Assembly: GCA_029213195.1 (NCBI GenBank)
Contig: JARGNI010000043.1
Coordinates: 1 to 49,257, forward strand
Source of the DNA: Verrucomicrobiales bacterium
GTDB lineage: Bacteria; Verrucomicrobiota; Verrucomicrobiia; Verrucomicrobiales; DEV007
Length of the DNA stretch: 49,257 bases
Direction: 5' to 3'
Made by a program: the position numbers and the translations under genes. Below the pieces are notes generated by a model that had not been told where the DNA came from, ran no database searches, and worked only from the letters and a program-made list of their open reading frames with translations. Below are positions 18,301-26,190 of the stretch, piece after piece (position 1 is the stretch's first letter; each line of letters starts with the position of its first letter).

Positions 18301-20297
18301 ATGCACGTAAGAAGCTGGCGCAGCGTCTCATCAGAGGATTGCGAGAAAGTGGTGATCCGAGATTCGAGGAACCCGGCCATGCGACCTTCTCGATCCTGGG
18401 ATGGGCGATTCACCTGAGCGACCAGCTTGTATCAGAGGAACCCGTCGCAACGGCGCGGATGTTGGAGTTGATGCATGTCCAGTTGCAGCGAGTCATCGAT
18501 GTGGTCCCGCAGCCAGGTTTGACCCACCTCCGACAGGTTCCGATCTGGATCAATCCGCCCTACGAAGGAATCCGAGGCACGGCAGAGTATCACCCCGACG
18601 CGGGTTGGTTGAAGAACAATGGAAGGAACCCGGCGATGGGTCGGGCGATCGAGATTACGAATGTGAAGAACTTCCCCTTCGAGAATCGCCGCATGCCTTA
18701 CGTGATGCTCCACGAGCTAGCCCACGGCTATCATGATCGGGTGATTCAGGATGGACATGGGAATTCCGAGATCAGGAAGGCCTACGAGCGTGCTCGCGAT
18801 TCAGGAAGTTATGAAGAGGTAGCACGCTTCGACGGAGATCGAACGGTGAAAGACAAAGCCTATGCAATGTCGAATCCGATGGAGTATTTCGCCGAGGCGA
18901 CTGAAGCCTACTTCGGGAAGAACGACTTTTTCCCTTTCAACCGAGAGGAGTTGAAGAAACACGATCCACAGATGCACGACCTCGTGCAGGAGATGTGGGG
19001 AATTTCTCACCCCGATGACTGGATCATCGATACGTCCGTGGACTGGAGGGAATCGCAAGAGGAAGGAGAAGGATGGGAGATTGGGAAGGGGCTCGCTTCG
19101 GCAGTAGGGAGAGAAAGCTTCTTTCGAAGCAAGCTTCATGTCGTGCCAGAGAATCGGAAGGCCGATTCGCTGGTTTTCGAACCTTCCCCTCACTGGAACA
19201 ATTGGACTTCGATTCCCAGTGTCGGTCCAAAGGAGGCTTCGAATGCTCCTGTGTTCCTACCGATCTCCGACAAGGATTACTGGTTTTTTGGGACCAAGAA
19301 GGGCGCAGGTAAGGGCTACCATGCCTGGCGCAGCAGTGACTTGAAAACGTGGAAGCACATGGGTCCTGCGGGTTGGAGCAACTGGGCGACGACGGCGGAG
19401 TACGCCGATGGCAAAATCTTTCTCTACTATGATGAACCGAATGACCAGGATCCGCATCTCCTCGTCGGGGAGAATCTCAATGGCGAGTTGAAATGGACGG
19501 ACCACGGCAAGGTCCTTTCTGATCCCAGCCACGGTTCCGATGCAGGGGTGATCCGGACCCAGGATGGAGTGTTTCACCTGATCTATGAAGACTGGCGTCC
19601 GCTCAATGCTCGGCAGCACAGTTGGGATTCTCCCTTGGCTGGCCATTCCGACAGCCGGGATGGGAGAGTCGGGTTTCGTCCTCATGAGTTTCCTTTCCCG
19701 ATTGATCATCGCACGAGGCCTACGGGCAAGTTTGGGGAGTATGAGCACAGCTCTCGCCGCTACCCCTTGAAGTATGAGATTCACGAAGGGGAGCAGGATG
19801 CCTACGGGGATTACACGGCGATCCAGGTCGGGGAGCGCTTCTATCTTTTCTGCGACTACGACCCTCATGGCGAGCCGATGAGGGTGGGTTGTTTTTACGG
19901 GGATTCGATCTATGAGCCCTTCTCCTGGAGTGGAGATATCGGAATGGGATTTCATCCTGATCCCACGATCGGCTTCGCGAATGGGCAGTTTTACCTGATC
20001 GTTCAGCGAGCCAAGGAGGACTTCGTCAGTCCGGGGCCGTGGAATGGAACAGTGACGGCGCGCGCCGGAGTCGACGTCGATGGAGATGCCAAGGTGGATC
20101 AATGGACCGAGTGGCAGGAGGTCTCCGAAAGTTATCGGAGAAAGAAAGGGTTTGCTCGAGTCATCGAAACGGATCCGGCCCAACTCGATCTTTCGGCGCT
20201 TCCGGCAGGCAGAGGATTTCAATTCGAGTTCAAAACCACGCAAGAAGAAGGCAAGCCTTCGGCGTCGCTCGACTCGGTCACTCTTCATTTTGACTAG
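15303..20297 (+). CDS. Giant sulfatase-sulfatase-metallopeptidase-propeller fusion
   Basis: An uninterrupted 1664-residue secreted protein. Domains seen: signal peptide (1-20, SLLLGLVGAAE); sulfatase 1 (~23-490) with CNPSR at Cys70 and LWSDHGYKLGEH; VHL-like module (~503-560, LTFKNVGTQPISFVWL, FIEPGKAA); sulfatase 2 (~586-1013) with CTPSR at Cys635 and MTGDNGMPF; a putative zinc peptidase (~1025-1235) with HELAHGYHD (His1137, Glu1138, His1141) and a later EYFAEATEAYF segment like the third-ligand helix of lethal-factor-type peptidases; and a C-terminal propeller-like region (~1290-1560) resembling glycoside hydrolase family 43-type enzymes (YWFFGTKKGAG, HAWRSSDLKTW, DPSHGSDAGV), followed by a beta-rich tail. 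Both formylglycine motifs and the HExxH motif are intact. It probably removes sulfate and cleaves protein and glycan parts of one complex substrate. Confidence 0.88.
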   Translation: MRVLFSILFSSLLLGLVGAAEKPNVLFLAIDDLRPALGCYGDEEVDSPHIDDLATRGVRFENAHCQLAVCNPSRVSLLTGLRPDSSRVWTLDVRFRETIPNVVTLPQHFKANGYITLGYGKIFHNPWPDNVSWSEPHAWPESRLWSDKAKRELKQFKAKLKREGKPQRSIDRLRARATEKVELEDGEHIDGAIADQAIEAMQRLAEKDEPFFLAAGFVRPHLPFVVPKKYWDLYDPESLSLPEDAAIPSDSPGFAMNTMYELRDYFDYLDTPEPREGTLTEAQRRDLKHGYYASVSFIDAQVGRILDELKRLKLDENTVVVLWSDHGYKLGEHNSWCKQTNYEIDTRVPLIVLDPRAKGNGESSDSMVELVDVYPTLCDLAGISSPRNLEGVSLKPILNAPEKKVKEAAVSQFLRRQKDRELMGYAYRTERWRYIEWVNRKDGKIVDRELYDHHVDSGETKSLARSEKHAATMAQLSKDLRETLPKPLGIDTGKKKGLNPKRPQLTFKNVGTQPISFVWLPDNGEKREPKFIEPGKAASIGTTKGHRFRVVGDGFKRVVEVTKDRETLEFGNSESSEGQVTPPEIVPNIVVIMGDDWSWPHASILGDKTVRTPNFDRIAKEGVLFENAFVSAPSCTPSRFAVASGQYHWRLGEGVNLGGSLADDLPVYPDLLAEKGFFTGFARKGAGPSRHAYRGTDPFGPRFRDFSEFFDSRETGRPFAFWYGAGEPHRAYDWQASLESDLDVEGIQVPPWLPENKTVRTDLGDYYLRVEKLDQFAGQILAKLEEAGELENTIVVMTGDNGMPFPRSKATLFDSGTRVPLAIRWGSEVPGGRLVSDFVNLTDLAPTFLEACGLSVPEEMTGRSLLSILQSEKSGEVETDRDHVLLGMERHVYPNPSRAIRTEKFLYVRNFAPESWPTGLPKGEPLEFDFKKTPWPTVTGAFSYNIDPSPTKQWMRLNESPYNAQAFGRKPPEELYDLCTDPDQLTNLLVEEKVPGWAEDARKKLAQRLIRGLRESGDPRFEEPGHATFSILGWAIHLSDQLVSEEPVATARMLELMHVQLQRVIDVVPQPGLTHLRQVPIWINPPYEGIRGTAEYHPDAGWLKNNGRNPAMGRAIEITNVKNFPFENRRMPYVMLHELAHGYHDRVIQDGHGNSEIRKAYERARDSGSYEEVARFDGDRTVKDKAYAMSNPMEYFAEATEAYFGKNDFFPFNREELKKHDPQMHDLVQEMWGISHPDDWIIDTSVDWRESQEEGEGWEIGKGLASAVGRESFFRSKLHVVPENRKADSLVFEPSPHWNNWTSIPSVGPKEASNAPVFLPISDKDYWFFGTKKGAGKGYHAWRSSDLKTWKHMGPAGWSNWATTAEYADGKIFLYYDEPNDQDPHLLVGENLNGELKWTDHGKVLSDPSHGSDAGVIRTQDGVFHLIYEDWRPLNARQHSWDSPLAGHSDSRDGRVGFRPHEFPFPIDHRTRPTGKFGEYEHSSRRYPLKYEIHEGEQDAYGDYTAIQVGERFYLFCDYDPHGEPMRVGCFYGDSIYEPFSWSGDIGMGFHPDPTIGFANGQFYLIVQRAKEDFVSPGPWNGTVTARAGVDVDGDAKVDQWTEWQEVSESYRRKKGFARVIETDPAQLDLSALPAGRGFQFEFKTTQEEGKPSASLDSVTLHFD

Positions 20298-20306
20298 GAA
20301 AACATC

Positions 20307-21845
20307 ATGCGAGCCGTCCTCTATCTTTCCCTCCTCCTTTCGTGTTCCACCCTCTTGGCCGAGAAGCCGAATGTTGTCGTCATCTATGCGGACGATCTCG
20401 GGTATGGAGATGTGCAGTGTTACAATCCGGAAAAGGGAAAAATCTCAACTCCTCATATTGATCGACTCGCCTCGGAGGGAATGCGTTTCACCGATGCCCA
20501 TTCGTCCTCTGCGGTTTGCACTCCTTCCCGCTACACCTTACTGACGGGGCGGTATCACTGGAGAACGTGGTTGCAGAAAGGAATCGTCGGTCTCTGGGGG
20601 AAGCCGGTCATCGACGAAGATGTCACGACCATAGGCAAACTGGCACAGCAGTCCGGATATGAAACGGCCTGCATCGGGAAGTGGCATCTCGGATGGGATT
20701 GGGCCATCAGCGACGAGGACAAACCGCTCTTCGCCCGCCCCAAGCAACCCAAGACTCAGTTGGTCGAGGCGACCGAGGCACACCGTGCTGCGTGGAAGCG
20801 CACATTTTCTCAAGCGATTGGAGGAGGGCCGACGACTCGAGGCTTCGATGAATATTTTGGGACCGATGTGCCGAACTGGCCTCCCTACTGTTTTATCGAG
20901 AACGATCGCACTGTGGGTATTCCGAGCGAGTATGCTGCTCCTGAGCTGTTTCGTCCCAACCAGGCCAGCATCCAGGGACCTGCCTTGCCCGGGTGGACAC
21001 TCGAACCCACCCTTCCCATGTTGGGCGAGCGAGCCTCCGAGTGGATCGAGAAGAAGGCGGAAAGCGAGGCTCCTTTCTTTCTCTATCTTTCCCTGACCTC
21101 GCCTCACACTCCGCTTTCCGTGAACGAAGAATGGAAGGGGAAAAGTGGGCTGGGAGCCTACGCCGACCTGGTCATGGAGACCGACGCCATCGTCGGGCAA
21201 GTTCTTTCCGCGTTGGAGGAAGGGGGAGCTGCAAAGGAGACGCTGGTTCTCTTTACGAGTGACAACGGATGCGCTCACTACATCGGGGTCAAAGAATTGG
21301 AAGCGGCAGGTCATTTCCCCAGTGGTCCCTTGCGCGGATACAAATCCGATGTCTGGGAGGGGGGCCATCGTGTGCCTTTCGTGGTGCGTTGGCCGGGAGA
21401 AGTCGAGCCCGGAACGGTTTCGGACGAACTCGTGCACCAGGCGGATGTCTTTGCCACTTTTGCGGAGATCATCGGCGAAGAAATCGGAGACGATGCCGGT
21501 GTCGACAGCTTCAGTTTCCTTCCCCTCCTGAACGGAGAGGAAGGCGCGATCCGTGATCATTCCGTCAGCTGTTCGATCCGTGGGATGCCTTCGTTGCGCA
21601 TGGGAGCCTGGAAGTGGATCCCCGGGGCTGGATCCGGAGGGTGGACCAAGGGTTCCGAGAAGGAATCGCTACAACTCTATGATCTGAACGCAGATCTCGG
21701 CGAAACGACCAACCTGGCAGAAGAGAACCCAGAGAAGGTTGAGGAAATGAAAGCCCTCATGGAACAAATCATCACGAACGGGCGCAGCACCCCAGGGCCC
21801 AGGCAAAGCAACGACGTCTCCGTCATCCGCTATCCCAGAAACTAG
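20307..21845 (+). CDS. Secreted arylsulfatase A-like sulfatase
   Basis: Signal peptide MRAVLYLSLLLSCSTLLA, then PNVVVIYADDLGYGD with the metal-binding aspartates. The maturation motif is CTPSR (Cys71 as formylglycine precursor), preceded by AHSSSAV and followed by LLTGRYHWRT; GKWHLGWDW, SLTSPHTPL and FTSDNGCAHY complete the active-site blocks. It is 512 residues with no extra domain, in the arylsulfatase A/GALNS-like branch. It starts 9 bp after the giant fusion gene and 26 bp before the enolase-superfamily gene, so it belongs to the same operon. Substrate unknown. Confidence 0.94.
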   Translation: MRAVLYLSLLLSCSTLLAEKPNVVVIYADDLGYGDVQCYNPEKGKISTPHIDRLASEGMRFTDAHSSSAVCTPSRYTLLTGRYHWRTWLQKGIVGLWGKPVIDEDVTTIGKLAQQSGYETACIGKWHLGWDWAISDEDKPLFARPKQPKTQLVEATEAHRAAWKRTFSQAIGGGPTTRGFDEYFGTDVPNWPPYCFIENDRTVGIPSEYAAPELFRPNQASIQGPALPGWTLEPTLPMLGERASEWIEKKAESEAPFFLYLSLTSPHTPLSVNEEWKGKSGLGAYADLVMETDAIVGQVLSALEEGGAAKETLVLFTSDNGCAHYIGVKELEAAGHFPSGPLRGYKSDVWEGGHRVPFVVRWPGEVEPGTVSDELVHQADVFATFAEIIGEEIGDDAGVDSFSFLPLLNGEEGAIRDHSVSCSIRGMPSLRMGAWKWIPGAGSGGWTKGSEKESLQLYDLNADLGETTNLAEENPEKVEEMKALMEQIITNGRSTPGPRQSNDVSVIRYPRN

Positions 21846-21871
21846 TCTCCAACTCTTTCCCAATTCTTATT

Positions 21872-22978
21872 ATGAAAATCACGAAGTTCACCGTTTACCA
21901 AGTCGACCTTCCCTTGAAGGAAGGTTCTTATCACTGGTCGGGAGGCAAGAGCGTCTCCGTTTTCGACAGCACCATCGTCCGTATCGATACCGACGAAGGA
22001 ATCGTCGGATGGGGAGAGGTGTGTCCGCTAGGGCCCTTCTATCTTCCCGCCTTCGGCCAGGGAGCACGAGCCGGAATCTACGAACTCGGGCCGCATCTCA
22101 TTGGAGAGTCCCCCCTGGAAGTCTCCAAGCTCAATCGTCGCATGGATGTGGCTCTGAAAGGGCACCCTTATGTGAAGTCGGCCATCGACATGGCCTGCTG
22201 GGACATTCTCGGAAAGGCGACGAACATGCCGGTGTGCGAACTCATGGGAGGGCGCTACGGTGACTCGGTTCAACTCTACCGCGCGATTTCGCAGGAGTCT
22301 CCAGAAGCAATGGCTGCGAAGGTGTCGGGTTACCGCGAGGAGGGCTATCGTCGCTTCCAGCTCAAAGTCGGTTGTCACGATGTCGAGCTCGATATCAATC
22401 GCATCCACGCGGTTGCTGCCGAGTTGCAGACCGGAGATATCCTTGTCGCAGATGCCAATACGGGTTGGTACAAGCATGAGGCGATCCGGGTCTGCCGAGG
22501 TGTTCGCGATATCGATGTCTACATCGAGCAGCCTTGCCTGACCTATGACGAGTGTCGGGCGGTGCGGGCACGCTGGGATGGGCCGTTCATTCTCGACGAG
22601 AATATCGATGGCCTTGATCCACTCCTGCGTGGACATGCCGAGCAGGCGATGGACAACGTGAATATCAAGATCAGCAAGTTCGGCGGGCTCACCAAGGCAC
22701 GCCAGGCTCGTGATCTCTGCGTCGAGCTGGGCATTGCGATGACACTGGAAGACAGTTGGGGCGGAGACATCATCACCGCAGCGATCGCTCATCTCGCCCA
22801 CAGCACTCCCGAGGAACTGCGATTCACTTCGACTGACTTCAACAGCTACGTGACCGTGAGTAATGCAACCGGAGCGCCGCAGCGAGAGAATGGGGTGATG
22901 GAAGCCTCCCGCAAGCCGGGTCTGGGTATCGAACCGCGGATGGATGTTCTCGGAGAAGCCCTCTTCGAAGTCGAGTAG
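21872..22978 (+). CDS. Enolase-superfamily racemase/dehydratase, hydroxyproline type
   Basis: Mandelate racemase/muconate lactonizing enzyme subgroup; acts by abstracting a proton alpha to a carboxylate bound to Mg2+. Metal ligands are Asp194 (VADANTG), Glu219 (YIEQPC) and Asp242 (ILDE). Catalytic lysines are Lys165 (FQLKVG) and one in NIKISKFGG (Lys266 or Lys269). The N-terminus (YQVDLPLKEGSYHWSGG) and the ALKGHPYVKSAIDMACWD block closely resemble, from memory, 4-hydroxyproline betaine 2-epimerase and cis-3-hydroxy-L-proline dehydratase. Which of these it is cannot be decided from sequence alone. Cytoplasmic, 368 residues, last gene of the operon that begins at 9709. Confidence 0.88.
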   Translation: MKITKFTVYQVDLPLKEGSYHWSGGKSVSVFDSTIVRIDTDEGIVGWGEVCPLGPFYLPAFGQGARAGIYELGPHLIGESPLEVSKLNRRMDVALKGHPYVKSAIDMACWDILGKATNMPVCELMGGRYGDSVQLYRAISQESPEAMAAKVSGYREEGYRRFQLKVGCHDVELDINRIHAVAAELQTGDILVADANTGWYKHEAIRVCRGVRDIDVYIEQPCLTYDECRAVRARWDGPFILDENIDGLDPLLRGHAEQAMDNVNIKISKFGGLTKARQARDLCVELGIAMTLEDSWGGDIITAAIAHLAHSTPEELRFTSTDFNSYVTVSNATGAPQRENGVMEASRKPGLGIEPRMDVLGEALFEVE

Positions 22979-22997
22979 GGCGTTCTCGCATTGAGGG

Positions 22998-25265
22998 TTA
23001 CTTTTTCACGAGAGACACGGAGGTCTTCGAATATTGGATTTCGAATTCGAATCCTCTATCGGATGAAACTTTCGAGTGTGAAAAAGTTCCCTCAACCGAT
23101 GCGGCCGTGAGGATGGGATAGATTTTCCCTTCTTCCGGAGTGAAGCCTTCTCCAAGCGATACACTCAATGACCCGTTGAGCCTCGTCTTGCCCTTGATCA
23201 ACAGGGGAGCTCCTTCTTCCTGAGGTAGTGGAAGGATGAGATGGGAGCTGGAGCTTTGATCGAGGTTCCCGTTTACGGTGAGTTGATTCCCAACCGACAC
23301 TCTCCCGTGTTGAACGAGAGAAGCATCGATCGTCCCTTTCCCGGACAGGAAGCCTTTCGGAAGGATCTGGATGGCGCGAAGCGAAGATATCGTTCCGCCA
23401 TCGACGAGCACACCTCCATGATCGCTAATCCGAATCTCGTTTCGACCGGTCAGGTTGACCCCGTCGTCTAGTGCCAGGGTCTGAGCCGCAGATTCTGATT
23501 TCCCTCGAATTTCCAACCCAAGAAATTCCAGGTCGGCATCTGCTTTCGCTAAGGATGACTTGTCGGATTGATTCTCGATGCGGGCGATCCAGGCGAGATG
23601 CGGGGCTCCTTTGTCGGTTTGATAGGTCATCCCGGCATTGGCATAGACATAGTCGGACCAGTTCGATGCTTCGGATGTCCTGGCTCCATCTTTCCCGGTC
23701 CAGTGATGGTAGGTGTTCGAGAATCCTTTCGGCTCGTTGACTCGCTCTCCGATAAGGAGAGCTTTCAGCTCGGCCGCGAGTTCTGGCTTCTCCGCAGACA
23801 GGTCGTTCTTCTCTCCGTGATCTTTGTCTAGATCGTAGAGAACGAATTCGGGCATCGGCTCGGTCTTCTTGTTTTTCTTCCGATTCCCTCCCTTCGGGCC
23901 GAGGACGAGCTTGTGATTGCCTCGGATGATGGACTTCCCGTTGCCGGCTTCGTGAATGATGAATTCGCGTTCCTGCTGTCTGCCTTCGCCGCTTAGCAAA
24001 GGGGCGATCGAAACTCCATCGAGACCGAGGGGGATTTCGGTCCCTGCCAGCTCGCAGAAAGTCGGGAGCAAGTCAGTGACATCGACGACGCGATCACAGT
24101 TGCTTCCCGCTTTCAGTTCTGAATCGGCGTTGATCCGAGAGGGCCAACTCATGATGAGCGGAACCCGGATGCCACCTTCCTCGATCTTCCCCTTGTTTCC
24201 TCGAAGTCCACCATTGGCATCGAAGACGGAATTGTTGGCGCCGCTCGGTCCACCATTGTCGGATTGGAAGAGAACGAGGGTGTCATCGACAACGGAATCG
24301 GAGGGATCGCCATCGCCATTCGGATCCTCCAGCGCAGCGAGAATGTTCCCGAAATGCGCATCGATCCGAGTCACCATGGCGGCCCATTGCTGGGCTTGAG
24401 GAGGAAGATCCGAAAAGTGAGGGTCGTCCGCATAGGCTTCATCCCAAAGGGGGAGTTGGCTGATTTCATCGAAGGGCGCGTGGGGAATCTGAACCGCGAG
24501 AAGGCCGAAGAACGGTTTGCCACTTTCCCGGTAGACTCTCGCGTTCTCGCGTACGAAATCGAGGGTGGCAAAGGCGTAGAGATCGTCGCAATAGGCCGTT
24601 TCCGGATACTCGGGATGTTCTTGGTGGGCTGGGGTGTTCGGGTAGTGATCCTTCCCGATGTAGTTCTCCATCGAATTGGGAATCAGCTCGAGTCCGCCTG
24701 GGTTGTTCGGGGCTGCCGGGGCGCTCCAGAGGGTGGGCTGAAAGAAGGTGTGGGCGCGGACATGGTGTAGTTCGGCGAGGACATGCTGGTAGCCGTGCGA
24801 AGTGGGAAGCGTCTGAATATTCTCGATGGTCGGATTTTTCTGGTCAGCCGATCCGCCGTAGCCCCACTTGCCCCAGTATCCGGTCGTATAGCCCGCGGCA
24901 AGAAGCGCGTCCCCCATCGTGATTTCTTCGGCACGAATTGCCTTTTTTGCATTGTCAGGGTCATTGCGGTCGGCAAAGGTGTGGCCCTGGTGAAAGCCGG
25001 TCTGCTGCGAGGAGCGAGCGGGGGAGCAGACATGGCATCCGTATCCTCGCGTGAAATTGACTCCCCTGGCAGAAAGGGCATCAAGGTTTGGTGTGCGGAC
25101 ATAGGGCAACCCTTTCGCTTTCCTCTCGGCCTGACCGTTCGGTCCAATCGAACCCCAGCCCATGTCGTCGACATAGAAGTAGAGAATGTTGGGACGGGGT
25201 GCCGATTCGGCGGAGGGCAAGTGTAAGCCAAGGACTGCGAAGAGGAGAGAAAAGAAGGGCTTCAT
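22998..25265 (-). CDS. Secreted sulfatase with CSPAR motif and repeat-like tail
   Basis: Start at 25265 gives a good signal peptide (MKPFFSLLFAVLGLHLPSAESA). The sulfatase core (~25-510) begins PNILYFYVDDMGWGS. Its maturation motif is CSPAR (Cys80), where alanine replaces the usual Ser or Thr of CxPSR; the Cys, Pro and Arg are retained, so formylglycine formation remains plausible. QIPHAPFDE, FQSDNGGPSGANN and GGIRVPL are further core blocks. Residues ~520-755 form a beta-rich tail with short glycine/asparagine turns (GGTISSLRAI, LSGKGTIDAS, VNGNLDQSSS), like the solenoid segments of autotransporter-associated repeats. The frame stays open upstream to 26279 but that part is antisense to the SYLF gene. 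Convergent with the preceding operon (19-bp gap). Confidence 0.9.
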   Translation of the reverse strand: MKPFFSLLFAVLGLHLPSAESAPRPNILYFYVDDMGWGSIGPNGQAERKAKGLPYVRTPNLDALSARGVNFTRGYGCHVCSPARSSQQTGFHQGHTFADRNDPDNAKKAIRAEEITMGDALLAAGYTTGYWGKWGYGGSADQKNPTIENIQTLPTSHGYQHVLAELHHVRAHTFFQPTLWSAPAAPNNPGGLELIPNSMENYIGKDHYPNTPAHQEHPEYPETAYCDDLYAFATLDFVRENARVYRESGKPFFGLLAVQIPHAPFDEISQLPLWDEAYADDPHFSDLPPQAQQWAAMVTRIDAHFGNILAALEDPNGDGDPSDSVVDDTLVLFQSDNGGPSGANNSVFDANGGLRGNKGKIEEGGIRVPLIMSWPSRINADSELKAGSNCDRVVDVTDLLPTFCELAGTEIPLGLDGVSIAPLLSGEGRQQEREFIIHEAGNGKSIIRGNHKLVLGPKGGNRKKNKKTEPMPEFVLYDLDKDHGEKNDLSAEKPELAAELKALLIGERVNEPKGFSNTYHHWTGKDGARTSEASNWSDYVYANAGMTYQTDKGAPHLAWIARIENQSDKSSLAKADADLEFLGLEIRGKSESAAQTLALDDGVNLTGRNEIRISDHGGVLVDGGTISSLRAIQILPKGFLSGKGTIDASLVQHGRVSVGNQLTVNGNLDQSSSSHLILPLPQEEGAPLLIKGKTRLNGSLSVSLGEGFTPEEGKIYPILTAASVEGTFSHSKVSSDRGFEFEIQYSKTSVSLVKK

Positions 25266-25409
25266 CGGGAAGTTGATCCTGCACCAGGCAGAACGGTTTC
25301 GACAATGGGAATCGACCCGAATTTCTGTTCTCTCGCGGGCTTGAGTTTTTGCAGGTGCGATTTCCAGTAGAGGGCGTACATTGGTTAAATTGTTAAGTTT
25401 TCTTAAATA

Positions 25410-26099
25410 ATGAATCCTCGTTCCTCCCTTTCCCTTCTTCTCGCGATCGCTATGACAGCCTCCCTGGCTCAGGCACAGAATCCTTTCAAGAAAACCCAGT
25501 CGGATCTGGAGGCTCGGATCGGCGAGAATCGACTGCGGTTGGAGGAGCGACAGCTTCGTCGAGGCCAGGCGATTCCGCCCCAGGTTCTTGCCCAGGCGCG
25601 TGGGATTGTGATCCTGCATCATGTGAAGGTGGGCGTCGGTTTCGGAGCCGAGATTGGAAACGGAGTGGCCGTGGTCAAGGATTCCAATGGAAGCTGGGGT
25701 GCACCTGCCTTTGTCACCCTCTCGAAGGGATCCTGGGGCGCCCAGATCGGAGCGAATGAAGCGGTAACTTTCATGGTGCTGATGACCGAAGAGAGTCTCC
25801 GGGTACTTCGCGATGGAGGAGCCGGGGATGCGGGAGTCGATGTCTCTGCGATCGCCGGGCCTCTCGATGCCGGGGGAGAAGTGGGAACCATCTCGGTGCG
25901 AGAGCCGGTCCTGATCTACTCCAGCGCAAAGGGGGCGTTCATCGGAGCCTCGTTCCAGGCAGGTGCTTTGATCGGGGCGAAAAAGAAGAATCGGACTCTC
26001 TACAATGCGACCAGTGACCAGATCCTCTTCTCTGGCCAGGTCAAACCCACTCCCGCAGGTTGGAAGCTCATCGAGACGCTGAACAAGTATTCTCGATAG
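25410..26099 (+). CDS. SYLF (Ysc84/DUF500) domain protein
   Basis: Secreted or periplasmic protein with a signal peptide (LLLAIAMTASLAQAQ). The rest (~40-225) is a SYLF domain: AQARGIVILHHVKVGVGFGAEIGNGVAVVK, then WGAPAFVTL, GSWGAQIG and SAKGAFIGASFQAGALIG. SYLF domains bind phosphoinositides and other lipids in eukaryotes; the role in bacteria is poorly defined, probably at the envelope. It is divergent from the sulfatase at 22998. Directly upstream is an AT-rich leader with a small inverted repeat, TTAAG-TTTT-CTTAA at 25393-25406, close enough to the start to be an operator. Length 229 residues, typical. Confidence 0.88.
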   Translation: MNPRSSLSLLLAIAMTASLAQAQNPFKKTQSDLEARIGENRLRLEERQLRRGQAIPPQVLAQARGIVILHHVKVGVGFGAEIGNGVAVVKDSNGSWGAPAFVTLSKGSWGAQIGANEAVTFMVLMTEESLRVLRDGGAGDAGVDVSAIAGPLDAGGEVGTISVREPVLIYSSAKGAFIGASFQAGALIGAKKKNRTLYNATSDQILFSGQVKPTPAGWKLIETLNKYSR

Positions 26100-26190
26100 A
26101 ACCGATGGGGTGGCGACCTGAGAGGGTTGAGTCTGTGATCCTACCCTGTTGAGCGGCGTTCGAACGCGGGCTTGGGTCAACGTAGTTTTC

